Assembly: GCF_000244895.1 (NCBI RefSeq) | Contig: NZ_CM001441.1 | Location: 868,001 to 932,000 of the forward strand | Source of the DNA: Desulfosporosinus youngiae DSM 17734 | GTDB taxonomy: Bacteria; Bacillota; Desulfitobacteriia; Desulfitobacteriales; Desulfitobacteriaceae | Reading direction: 5' to 3' | DNA: 64,000 nucleotides | Part shown: positions 9,838-17,097 of the stretch, one piece after another | Numbering within the stretch: the stretch's first letter is position 1 | How the letters are laid out: every line of letters starts with the position of its first letter | Notes under the pieces: model-generated | Database searches by the model: none | What the model was told of the DNA's origin: nothing | What the model saw: the letters and a program-made list of their open reading frames with translations, nothing else | Translations under genes and position numbers: made by a program

Positions 9838-10719
9838 ATGCTGAAAAAAATCATTGTAACCCTATGTTTGATTTTTTTGATCCCAGTACTAGTGCTTGGA
9901 ATTAATGGTTGCGGTAAAGAAAAGGTATCAAGCCAGACTTTTCAAGCTGAAATTGAAACTCAAACTGAAACTGAAACTCAAGCGGAAGCAATTGTGCCAA
10001 GTGTGACATTAAATGAATCAACCAACCCTGAAAGTTCACCAATCCTTCAAAAGCCTGTAGAAGTGCCTGTTTTATATTATCATTCTGTGATGTTAGAGGA
10101 AGGCAATGAAGTAAGAATGCCTCCCGATCAGTTTGAGGCTCAAATGGCTTATATGCGGGAGCAAGGGTATGAGAGTGTTACTTTAGATCAGTTATACCAG
10201 GCCTTTTATAAAGGCGGTGCCCTTCCGGCTAAACCGTTTGTCATTACCTTTGATGACGGTTATGAAGATAATTACACGACTGCCTTTCCTATTCTGAAAA
10301 AACATGGTTTCACAGCCGCAGTTTTCATGGTCTCAAGTTATATTAACGGAGAGGGATTCTTGTCTTGGTCCCAACTTAAAGAATTAACAGCAAATGGATG
10401 GGAGATAGAAGGGCATACAGCTAATCATCCGTATTTGTCTAAAATGGATAAAGCGGCTGTGTTAAATGAACTTAAAAGTTCTAAGGAACTCATAGAAAAG
10501 GAACTTGGTCAAACCGTGAATTATATTGCCTATCCCTACGGTGATTACAATGCCAATATTGTACAGGCTGTGAAAGATACAGGGTATTTAATGGCTTTTA
10601 CTACAGAACGAGGGTGGTCAAACCTTAACCTCGATGAATGGCACTTACAGCGGGTTTATTGCTTTGCCAATATGGGGCTGAAGGAATTTTCCCGGCGACT
10701 GCAAAATCCAAAATACTAG
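9838..10719 (+). CDS. Polysaccharide deacetylase (NodB family), exported
   Basis: A 293-residue NodB-fold carbohydrate esterase (CE4). After a hydrophobic N-terminus (residues 4-22) comes GINGC, a weak lipobox, and a low-complexity linker of repeated ETQTE units, then the catalytic domain. Motif 1 is TFDDGYEDN, with the metal/base Asp pair, and motif 2 is HTANH, the zinc His pair. AYPYGDYN matches motif 3. It probably removes N- or O-acetyl groups from a cell-surface polysaccharide or peptidoglycan. The gene stands alone between terminators; AAAGGAG precedes the ATG. Confidence 0.9.
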   Translation: MLKKIIVTLCLIFLIPVLVLGINGCGKEKVSSQTFQAEIETQTETETQAEAIVPSVTLNESTNPESSPILQKPVEVPVLYYHSVMLEEGNEVRMPPDQFEAQMAYMREQGYESVTLDQLYQAFYKGGALPAKPFVITFDDGYEDNYTTAFPILKKHGFTAAVFMVSSYINGEGFLSWSQLKELTANGWEIEGHTANHPYLSKMDKAAVLNELKSSKELIEKELGQTVNYIAYPYGDYNANIVQAVKDTGYLMAFTTERGWSNLNLDEWHLQRVYCFANMGLKEFSRRLQNPKY

Positions 10720-10752
10720 ACATCAGATACTAATCCCCAATCCTTGTAAACA

Positions 10753-10788
10753 AGGCCGCTCTCTAAATTACTGGAGAGCGGCCTTTCT
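10753..10788 (+). terminator. Terminator after the deacetylase
   Basis: A perfect 11-bp stem AGGCCGCTCTC / GAGAGCGGCCT followed by TTCT. Confidence 0.9.
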
Positions 10789-10823
10789 AATTGGTGAACA
10801 GATAAAGTTATTGTAAAATATTA

Positions 10824-10851
10824 ACATTTATGCATTTGATTACATAGTCTA
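10824..10851 (+). promoter_or_regulatory. Sigma-K-like sporulation promoter
   Basis: AC at 10824-10825, a 17-base spacer, then CATAGTCTA at 10843-10851. This fits the late mother-cell consensus AC-N16-17-CATANNNTA. It lies 48 bases before the first of four tiny membrane-protein genes. The match is seen in the sequence; its use is inferred. Confidence 0.6.
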
Positions 10852-10898
10852 CTGTGAGCGAAAAAATAGAAAATACTGGAATGAGGAGGTTGTTAAAT

Positions 10899-11021
10899 AT
10901 GGGATTTGGTGTAGGTGCAGTTGAGGGTGTTGACGGTGGATGCGGACCTAATTATTTACCTGGAATTGCTATAGTCACGGTTATCATTCTTCTGTTAATC
11001 GCTATGGGTATAGTTTTCTAA
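10899..11021 (+). CDS. Tiny one-helix membrane protein 1 (YjcZ-like)
   Basis: A 40-residue protein with a glycine-rich N-terminus containing one Cys (GGCGPN), then a hydrophobic helix from about residue 21 to the end, finishing IAMGIVF. GAGGAGG lies upstream. It is first of four tandem genes with related C-terminal helices. The general build (Gly-rich head, single C-terminal helix, 25-45 residues) recalls the YjcZ-type sporulation proteins of Bacillus, but I cannot assign the family with certainty. The sigma-K-like promoter upstream supports a sporulation role. Confidence 0.75.
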   Translation: MGFGVGAVEGVDGGCGPNYLPGIAIVTVIILLLIAMGIVF

Positions 11022-11067
11022 TAAATCAAGGTTTAATCTTAAAAACTAAAATTAAGGGGGTTATAAC

Positions 11068-11205
11068 ATGTTCGGATTTGGAGCAGGTGGGGCCGGCTTT
11101 TCAGCAGCTTGTTTTCCGCCAGCCGCCCCGGGGGGCACTGGTATTGGTGTAGGAATCATTGCTATCGCAATTCTGATTTTAATTGCTTTAGGCGTTATAT
11201 TCTAA
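11068..11205 (+). CDS. Tiny one-helix membrane protein 2 (YjcZ-like)
   Basis: A 45-residue protein: a Gly/Ala/Pro-rich head with one Cys (SAACFPPAAPGG), then a helix ending ILIALGVIF. AAGGGGG precedes the ATG by about eight bases. The C-terminal helix is nearly the same as that of the fourth gene (IIAIAILILIALGVIF), whereas genes 1 and 3 share ILLLIAMGIVF, so the array alternates between two helix types. No enzymatic motif is present. Confidence 0.75.
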   Translation: MFGFGAGGAGFSAACFPPAAPGGTGIGVGIIAIAILILIALGVIF

Positions 11206-11242
11206 TCGATTAAGTCTGAGTATATTAAAGGAGGTCATGAGT

Positions 11243-11335
11243 ATGTTCAGATCAGGCGGGACTGGGTTAGGTGCAGGAATTGCAATCGTTGTAGTCATTA
11301 TTCTTTTGCTTATCGCTATGGGAATTGTATTTTAA
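11243..11335 (+). CDS. Tiny one-helix membrane protein 3 (YjcZ-like)
   Basis: A 30-residue protein: nine-residue polar/glycine head, then a helix ending ILLLIAMGIVF as in gene 1. I prefer ATG 11243, eight bases after AGGAGG; ATG 11237 is in frame but only two bases from it. It is the only member without a Cys in the head. Confidence 0.7.
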   Translation: MFRSGGTGLGAGIAIVVVIILLLIAMGIVF

Positions 11336-11391
11336 GGTTCGAGTCATGGCGGCGATTGGTGTCAGTTAAGATTTCATTTGGAGGTGATTTC

Positions 11392-11481
11392 ATGTACGGA
11401 TGTGGTGCTGGTGGATTTGCTGGTGCGGGAATTATAGCTATTGCTATTTTGATTCTGATTGCTTTAGGAGTCATTTTCTAA
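11392..11481 (+). CDS. Tiny one-helix membrane protein 4 (YjcZ-like)
   Basis: A 29-residue protein: MYGCGAGGFAGAG head with one Cys, then the helix IIAIAILILIALGVIF. GGAGGTG lies upstream. A strong hairpin terminator follows within 25 bases, so the four genes probably form one transcript. Confidence 0.75.
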   Translation: MYGCGAGGFAGAGIIAIAILILIALGVIF

Positions 11482-11504
11482 GCTTTCACCAAATAGGATT
11501 TGCC

Positions 11505-11540
11505 AGGGGGACCCCTGCCAAAAAGGGGGTCCCCTTTTTA
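11505..11540 (+). terminator. Terminator of the tiny-protein array
   Basis: A GC-rich stem, AGGGGGACCCC with GGGGGTCCCCT around TGCCAAAAA, followed by TTTTTA. Confidence 0.85.
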
Positions 11541-11586
11541 GTGTGTTTCACAGTCGCCCAATCCTGGTGGTTGTTAATACAGGGAC

Positions 11587-11889
11587 TACTCTGAAAAATT
11601 AAAGACCCGAAAGACATGCAGAAAAATCCCCAGACCCGCAAACAGGGCAGCTTCGTCCACAGAAGCGAACCCATTGCATGGAGAGGCGGTAAAAGCCCAC
11701 AAGACGGTGCGGGGAGACGGAGCCACGGGTTCACATCAGGTATTACCCGGAGGTTTGGCGAAGTCCCGCACCGGCGAGTGGGGCAAGCCTCGGAATGCTG
11801 AGGTGAGCGGATGTGGGCGAAGCTGCCCGACCCAAGCGGCCCCTTTTCATCTTCTGCTGGTGCCACCTTAGTTGCATAGGCGGCTATTC
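11587..11889 (-). repeat. Dispersed structured repeat, copy B (inverted)
   Basis: The inverted partner of 2731-3033. On this strand the arms GGGCAGCTTCGTCCAC (11646-11661) and GTGGGCGAAGCTGCCC (11813-11828) pair over 16 bases. Inside, GGTGCGGG/CCCGCACC and CCTC/GAGG hairpins are visible. Compared with copy A it has a roughly 12-base insertion near 11605. It fills the spacer between the tiny-protein array and the terminator of the minus-strand tryptophan-rich gene. Confidence 0.85.
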
Positions 11890-11895
11890 TAAAAT

Positions 11896-11926
11896 AGAAA
11901 AAGACGCCGGCATTAAATCCAGCGTC
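11896..11926 (-). terminator. Minus-strand terminator of the Trp-rich peptide gene
   Basis: On the minus strand GACGCTGG / CCGGCGTC (one G-U pair) encloses an eight-base loop and is followed by TTTTTCT. It lies 33 bases after the stop of the 28-residue gene. Confidence 0.8.
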
Positions 11927-11958
11927 ATCGAAATGTCCTTATTAATAAGAAATCATGC

Positions 11959-12045
11959 CTACCACCACCAACGTCGGCGAAAACCCCACCAAGGACCGAA
12001 TCCAAACCAGCCAGGGAAACCCCAAAACCAACGTCCCCACCACAT
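11959..12045 (-). CDS. 28-residue tryptophan-rich peptide
   Basis: A short minus-strand gene not related to anything I recognise. The peptide has ten Trp, three Phe-Gly-type turns and an RRR cluster before a terminal WWW; it starts MWWGRWFWGF. AAAGGAGG lies nine bases upstream of the ATG and a good terminator lies just downstream, so both expression signals are present. The composition suggests membrane-interface binding, a structural coat-like peptide or an antimicrobial-like role, none demonstrated. A possible sporulation -10 (CATATTCT) lies about 110 bases upstream of the ATG but its -35 spacing is poor. Confidence 0.7.
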   Translation of the reverse strand: MWWGRWFWGFPGWFGFGPWWGFRRRWWW

Positions 12046-12292
12046 AGAGAAAACCTCCTTTAGATTCTTGTTTCAGTCACTTCGATTAGCATAGCATCAG
12101 TTTCGAATTTATCTGACAGCTTTGCTTAACTGCTACACTACAGAATATGAATTGTGTTGGTAGTCCTGTTCCAATTAATCCATTAATTTACTATACGATA
12201 GATGTACAGGAATCCTGAATCCTCCGAAAGATTAGATTGGTTATTACTGGGATATACTAATACGAACATAGTGGTAGGGGGAGAGAGGTTTC

Positions 12293-12739
12293 TTGGGATT
12301 CATTCAACTGGTACTACTAGAAGGAGTACTTCTTCTTTCCGCAGGAATGATTTTCTTTGGAGGGATTCGGGGAACTGTTGCGGCGATGGCCGCTTTAAGT
12401 GGGATCAACTATCTTACTCATGACCTGGCACAGTTTTGGCGCTGGGAAATCCCTTTGCTTGTCGGAGGGAGCGCAGGAATTATTTTGCTGCTTATTGTCG
12501 GGAGGATTGGCAATAAAAGCAAAGCAGTGGGTGGATTAGTAGGAGGATTAACTAGTTTAGTTTTCTTTGGTGCCTTTGTTACCCCAATTATCGCGGTTGC
12601 CCTTTGGGCCTTAGTTTTTGGTACAGGTATAATTCCTAAAAGCGAGAAAAAACAGGTGATCTGGGGTTTTGCCCCTGCAATTTTGCGCATGGTTTTGGGA
12701 ATAGGGTGGATTATTTACGGAAATTTTTTAACAATTTAA
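12293..12739 (+). CDS. Small integral membrane protein, unknown function
   Basis: A 148-residue, very hydrophobic protein with about four transmembrane segments and glycine-zipper-like repeats (VGGLVGGLTSLVFFGAF). The start is TTG 12293 after GGGGGAGAGAGG; no better start exists. I do not recognise the family. It stands alone: upstream 12046-12292 holds only AT-rich sequence with a possible TATACT -10 near 12254, and downstream is the CDF leader. Confidence 0.6.
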   Translation: MGFIQLVLLEGVLLLSAGMIFFGGIRGTVAAMAALSGINYLTHDLAQFWRWEIPLLVGGSAGIILLLIVGRIGNKSKAVGGLVGGLTSLVFFGAFVTPIIAVALWALVFGTGIIPKSEKKQVIWGFAPAILRMVLGIGWIIYGNFLTI

Positions 12740-12795
12740 TCCCCAAAAACATAGTATAAATAGAAGAATATCCAAACAAGATCCCAACAAAAATC

Positions 12796-12824
12796 TTGAT
12801 ATTATATTGATAATTTGATATCTT
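12796..12824 (+). promoter_or_regulatory. Possible promoter of the cation-efflux gene leader
   Basis: TTGATA at 12796-12801 and TATCTT at 12819-12824 with a 17-base spacer. Transcription would start just before the structured leader at about 12831. Confidence 0.5.
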
Positions 12825-12830
12825 ATACAT

Positions 12831-12923
12831 TAACTTATATTGTCAGGCAAATAGCTGGGCTTCGAGCTTTGAAGCAGCGGAGGAATCTGCGGGACTACCT
12901 TTTTATAAGGGGTCCTATTTTTA
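12831..12923 (+). promoter_or_regulatory. Riboswitch-like leader with terminator (NiCo candidate)
   Basis: The leader contains CAGGCAA (12844-12850), GCAGCGGAGG, then GGGAC (12891-12895). From memory these resemble conserved parts of the NiCo (czcD) riboswitch. The GGGAC segment overlaps a terminator: GGAC..CCTT (12892-12901) pairs with AAGG.GTCC (12907-12915), followed by TATTTTTA. A cation efflux gene follows, which fits metal control. Against it, one of the four expected helices and a convincing P1 are not visible. Confidence 0.4.
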
Positions 12924-12971
12924 TGTACCAGGTTAGTTACCGATGGAAATGGGTAGTAGGAGAGTGGAGTC

Positions 12972-13991
12972 GTGGATGAGAAAACAAAGGTGGCCTCATT
13001 ATCTGTCGCTTCGAATATTTTATTAACCTTGACTAAAATCGTAGTTGGGCTAATCAGTGGTTCAGTGAGTATCTTATCTGAAGGAATACACTCCGGAATC
13101 GATCTGGTGGCAGCCTTTATTGCACTCTTTGCAGTGAAAGAGTCGGGCAAACCTGCAGATTCATGTCATGCTTATGGACACGGAAAAATCGAAAATGTAT
13201 CCGGTACAATAGAAGCGGCTCTGATATTTGTTGCAGCGCTTATGATTATCATTGAGGCAATTCAGAAGGTTCAAGAAATTATCTATGGTAATGGAGGGCA
13301 TGTCACAGATCTGGGCCTGAGACTCGGCCTGCTTATTATGGGTGTTTCAGCTCTGATGAACATGATTGTATCCGCAAGGCTTATGAAGGTTGCTAAGAAA
13401 ACTGATTCTGTAGCCCTTGAAGCGGATGCCTTGCATTTACGGACCGATGTGTATACTTCTTTAGGCGTTTTTTTGGGTTTACTGATCATTAAGCTGACAG
13501 GGTGGGCCATAATCGACCCCATCATTGCCTTCGCTGTTGCGTTAATGATTATAAAGGCTGCCATAGATTTGACAAAGAAGGCTTTTGCACCTCTCGTTGA
13601 TGTCAGCTTGCCTGATGAAGAACGTAAGATTATTGCTGAAGTCCTTCAGCTTTATGAGGATGAATTTGTTGAATTCCATAAACTTAGAACCCGAAAGGCT
13701 GGAGCAGAAAGGCACGTCGATTTGCATTTAGTTGTGGCAAAGTTCACGCCGCTTATTGATGCTCATGAACTATGTGACAGGATTGAATACGAAATTAATG
13801 TGAAATTGTCGCTGACCCATGTATTAATTCATGCAGAACCCTGCAGCGGCAGAGACGTACCATGTCCTGTTGAGGACGGGCTGGCATCCTTTTGTCAGCG
13901 TTGCCGAAAGACGACCGGGGAGACGGACCAGAAGTCAGCTATCGGAAACAAACCGGAAGTCAGTGGTCAGGGGCCGGAGATCAGAGATTGA
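12972..13991 (+). CDS. Cation diffusion facilitator (CDF) family metal exporter
   Basis: A 339-residue CDF transporter exporting divalent metals (Zn, Co, Fe, Mn or Ni) in exchange for protons. Six transmembrane helices occupy residues 10-205. The metal-site residues are visible as SEGIHSGIDL in helix 2 and ALEADALHLRTDVYTS in helix 5. A cytoplasmic domain follows (HVDLHLVV), and then a Cys-rich tail (CSGRDVPCP, FCQRC) that could bind metal. The start is GTG 12972 after AGGAGAG. The leader suggests metal-responsive attenuation. Confidence 0.92.
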   Translation: MDEKTKVASLSVASNILLTLTKIVVGLISGSVSILSEGIHSGIDLVAAFIALFAVKESGKPADSCHAYGHGKIENVSGTIEAALIFVAALMIIIEAIQKVQEIIYGNGGHVTDLGLRLGLLIMGVSALMNMIVSARLMKVAKKTDSVALEADALHLRTDVYTSLGVFLGLLIIKLTGWAIIDPIIAFAVALMIIKAAIDLTKKAFAPLVDVSLPDEERKIIAEVLQLYEDEFVEFHKLRTRKAGAERHVDLHLVVAKFTPLIDAHELCDRIEYEINVKLSLTHVLIHAEPCSGRDVPCPVEDGLASFCQRCRKTTGETDQKSAIGNKPEVSGQGPEIRD

Positions 13992-14058
13992 TAAAGTATC
14001 GGTAAAGTTGCCGCAATTTTAGCTCTGTTTTATAATAAAAGTCTGGAGGAGGATATTT

Positions 14059-16488
14059 GTGAAACGCATATGGTCGGTACAGCATTCTTCCGGACGAATG
14101 TCAGAGACACTAGGCCGTTTATTAGGAATTTCTCCGGTAGTCTCAGAAATATTAGTTCAAAGAGGTTTGCACCAGCCGGAAAAGGCTATTGAATTTTTGC
14201 GCCCAACTCTCTTGAACCTGATCTCACCATTTTGTTTTTGTGATATGTTAAAAACCGTTGAGCGATTGTCCTTAGCTTTAGAACGTAAGGAAAAGGTCCT
14301 TATCTATGGCGATTATGATGTAGATGGGGTGACAAGCACTACTTTATTATATAAAGTTCTTATTGATCTGGGATTAAAGGCTGTAGCCTATATTCCCCAC
14401 CGCCAGGATGAAGGATATGGTCTCCACGCGGAGGCTATTGAACGTGCTGCGAAGATGGGTGTGCGTGTTCTGATTACCGTGGACTGTGGGGTCACTGCAG
14501 TGTCTGAGGTGGAATTGGCTAAAACACTGAATATTGATGTCATTATTACGGATCACCATGAACCACATGAAGCTTTGCCGGAGGCTTTTGCTATTATCAA
14601 TCCTAAACTTGAAAATTCGGGTTATCCATTCCGTGATTTGGCCGGAGTAGGGGTAGCATTTAAATTAGCTCAGGCTCTTTTAAAAACCTTAGGGAACCAG
14701 GAAGTAGGTATACAATCTGAACTCGAATTTTTGGATTTAGTAGCGTTAGGGACGATTGCGGATTTAGTCCCTTTGGTGGGGGAAAACCGGATTTTAGTCC
14801 ACTATGGGCTTCGCCAAATGGAAGTGACGAGCCACCCGGGGCTGGAGGCCCTTCTCGAAGAGTGCGGATTGGCTGACAAATCTCTTAAAGCAGGTCAAAT
14901 AGGTTTTATGGTCGCACCGAGAATTAACGCGGCAGGACGAATGGATAGTGCCCGTGCAGGTCTGGAACTGCTGCTGACGGAGGACTCTGAGCGGGCTAAT
15001 GAGCTGGCTCGGCAATTAACCCGGGAGAATCAGGTTCGCCAGGAAACAGAAAAGCAAATCTTAGCAGAAGCGATTGCTTTATTGGAGGGTGAACCTCTGC
15101 CGAGAGTCATTGTACTTTCGGCCGGCCACTGGCATCACGGTGTCATAGGGATTGTGGCATCCCGTTTAGTGGAACGGTATTATCGTCCGGTGTTTATGAT
15201 TGCGGAAGATGGGGAAGAAGCTAAAGGGTCTGCCCGCGGAATTGCAGGTTACCCGGTGTTGGAACAGCTGAGTACTCAAGCGGCTGTTTTAACAAAGTTT
15301 GGAGGGCATAGACAAGCCGCGGGTTTCTCTCTTCATACAAAGGATATTGGAAAACTTAGAGAAGGTCTGAATAAACAAGCTTTGGCATTCGAAGAATCTA
15401 TGTTTCAAGAAGTCTTAAGAATCGACTGTAAAGTTGCCATTGATGACATTTCAGGGGAACTGCTCCGTCAACTGGAGCAAATGGCTCCCTTTGGGTTTGG
15501 CAATCCGGGGCCGGTTTTAGCCTGCCAGGGAGTCCGTCTGCATTCCGTCAATGCGGTCGGTAAAGAACAAAGTCATCTTAAATTCCGTTTTGGTTCTCAG
15601 GGAGAGCAAGAAGGTATTGGGTTTAGGATCGGGGAACGTTTGCCAGAGCTGAAGGGTTTGCAGGAACTTGATGCGGCGTTTGCCTTAGACTGGAATACCT
15701 TTCGAGGGCGGGAAGATGTTCAATTAATGATTAAGGATATCCAGGCTGAGGCGAATTGGCTGAACCCGTCAACCATAAGTTGTCCAAGCGGAGATGCTTA
15801 TCAGGAAGTTGCCGCTGCCCGGGAGGAACCTGAGATAGAGTGGCTGGATTGGCGGAATTTGACTCGTGACAAGTGGCCGATTACAGGGCACGAACCATTA
15901 TGGATCTGGGACAGCACAGGAAGTAAGCCAATTCTTAAATTTGGATTTGATTCGATTAGTACTGAACATACTTTAGAAGAACCTAATAAGACACAGCTTT
16001 TGGATCAGGATAGGGTGGGAAATGCCTGTGAAAGTCCCGGTATGATTCTCGGACTTCCGCTTACAGAAGAAGATTTCAGGGAAGGGGTCGGAAAACTGCG
16101 GAAATTAGGAATATTTCGTATTGCCCTGGCAGGATTTCAGAGCCCTCCTGAGGAATTGGTTCATCAGCGTTGTTTTTATATATCCCGGGAAGAACTTATC
16201 CTATTATATCGGGATCTGCTTGCTAAATCGAAAACAAGTAATCCGTTTCACTGGGGCGCAGATCTAACAATAACCAACAAAGAGAAAATTGGCCTGAAAA
16301 TATTGGAAGAGTTAGGTCTTATCCGATGCCTGGGCGGAACGGATGAGATTGTTCTGGAATGGATTCCAGCTCAGAGCAAATTAGATCTTAACTCCTCTTT
16401 ACGCTTTCGTTTTGCCAAAGAACGGTTAGATCAGGCTTTGAAGTTTCAGCATAAATTAATAGCAGCGCCTCTTCAGTGGCTCGTTTAA
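14059..16488 (+). CDS. recJ: RecJ, single-stranded-DNA 5'-3' exonuclease
   Basis: An 809-residue DHH/DHHA1 exonuclease acting in recombination and mismatch repair. The core shows YGDYDVDGVTS, ITVDCG, TDHHEP and the DHHA1 GGHRQAAGFS motif near residue 420. The OB domain follows (residues about 455-570). The last 230 residues form the extra C-terminal domain found in Firmicute RecJ proteins. The start is GTG 14059 after GGAGGAGG. apt and relA follow closely, as in many Firmicutes. Confidence 0.96.
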   Translation: MKRIWSVQHSSGRMSETLGRLLGISPVVSEILVQRGLHQPEKAIEFLRPTLLNLISPFCFCDMLKTVERLSLALERKEKVLIYGDYDVDGVTSTTLLYKVLIDLGLKAVAYIPHRQDEGYGLHAEAIERAAKMGVRVLITVDCGVTAVSEVELAKTLNIDVIITDHHEPHEALPEAFAIINPKLENSGYPFRDLAGVGVAFKLAQALLKTLGNQEVGIQSELEFLDLVALGTIADLVPLVGENRILVHYGLRQMEVTSHPGLEALLEECGLADKSLKAGQIGFMVAPRINAAGRMDSARAGLELLLTEDSERANELARQLTRENQVRQETEKQILAEAIALLEGEPLPRVIVLSAGHWHHGVIGIVASRLVERYYRPVFMIAEDGEEAKGSARGIAGYPVLEQLSTQAAVLTKFGGHRQAAGFSLHTKDIGKLREGLNKQALAFEESMFQEVLRIDCKVAIDDISGELLRQLEQMAPFGFGNPGPVLACQGVRLHSVNAVGKEQSHLKFRFGSQGEQEGIGFRIGERLPELKGLQELDAAFALDWNTFRGREDVQLMIKDIQAEANWLNPSTISCPSGDAYQEVAAAREEPEIEWLDWRNLTRDKWPITGHEPLWIWDSTGSKPILKFGFDSISTEHTLEEPNKTQLLDQDRVGNACESPGMILGLPLTEEDFREGVGKLRKLGIFRIALAGFQSPPEELVHQRCFYISREELILLYRDLLAKSKTSNPFHWGADLTITNKEKIGLKILEELGLIRCLGGTDEIVLEWIPAQSKLDLNSSLRFRFAKERLDQALKFQHKLIAAPLQWLV

Positions 16489-16529
16489 ACAGAAATTGAA
16501 GTTTATTAGACGAAAGGCGGCAGACAATC

Positions 16530-17042
16530 ATGGATTTTAGGGATCATATTCGCGTAATTTCTGATTTTCCTAAGGAAGGAATTTCGTATAAGGACATAAC
16601 GACATTGCTGAAAAACGGCGAAATATATCGTGCCTCTATTGATGCGTTGGTAGAAAAAATATCACCTTGGCAGCCTGACGTGATTGTTGGTCCTGAAGCA
16701 CGTGGGTTCCTGTTCGGTGCTCCAGTGGCTTATGCCTTGGGAGTTGGCTTTGTTCCGGTTCGCAAACCGGGTAAGCTTCCGGCCGGAACGATTCAAGAGA
16801 CCTATGCTTTAGAATACGGTTTTGATACATTGGAAGTCCATGCCGATGCTATACAACCCGGCGCCCGAGTCGTTCTTGTCGATGACTTGCTGGCAACCGG
16901 CGGAACCATGCTCGCCACCGCAAATTTAATGAAGAAGATAGGGGCAGACGTGGTCGGAATGGGTTTTCTGATTGAACTAACGTTCTTAAACGGACGGGAG
17001 AAGCTGATAGATTACCCGGTTTTTTCATTGGTAGAGTATTAG
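16530..17042 (+). CDS. apt: Adenine phosphoribosyltransferase
   Basis: A 170-residue type I phosphoribosyltransferase that salvages adenine to AMP. The PRPP loop [13 protein letters not shown] lies near residue 112 and the family motif [10 protein letters not shown] near 55. The length is typical. It sits 42 bases after recJ and 56 before relA, an arrangement conserved in B. subtilis and relatives. Confidence 0.97.
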   Translation: MDFRDHIRVISDFPKEGISYKDITTLLKNGEIYRASIDALVEKISPWQPDVIVGPEARGFLFGAPVAYALGVGFVPVRKPGKLPAGTIQETYALEYGFDTLEVHADAIQPGARVVLVDDLLATGGTMLATANLMKKIGADVVGMGFLIELTFLNGREKLIDYPVFSLVEY

Positions 17043-17097
17043 ATCCATGGTCAACTTTAGCTAACCGAGTTCACTGGCAGATGAGAGGAGTTTATCC

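Noticed and set aside
11587-11889. Group II intron or IS200/IS605-type RNA as identity of the repeat
   Set aside because: I see no domain V-like hairpin, no reverse transcriptase, TnpA or TnpB, and no recognisable intron boundary sequences.
12202-12423. Alternative 73-codon frame overlapping the small membrane protein
   Set aside because: No ribosome site and serine/arginine-rich nonsense composition; the frame from TTG 12293 has membrane-protein character.
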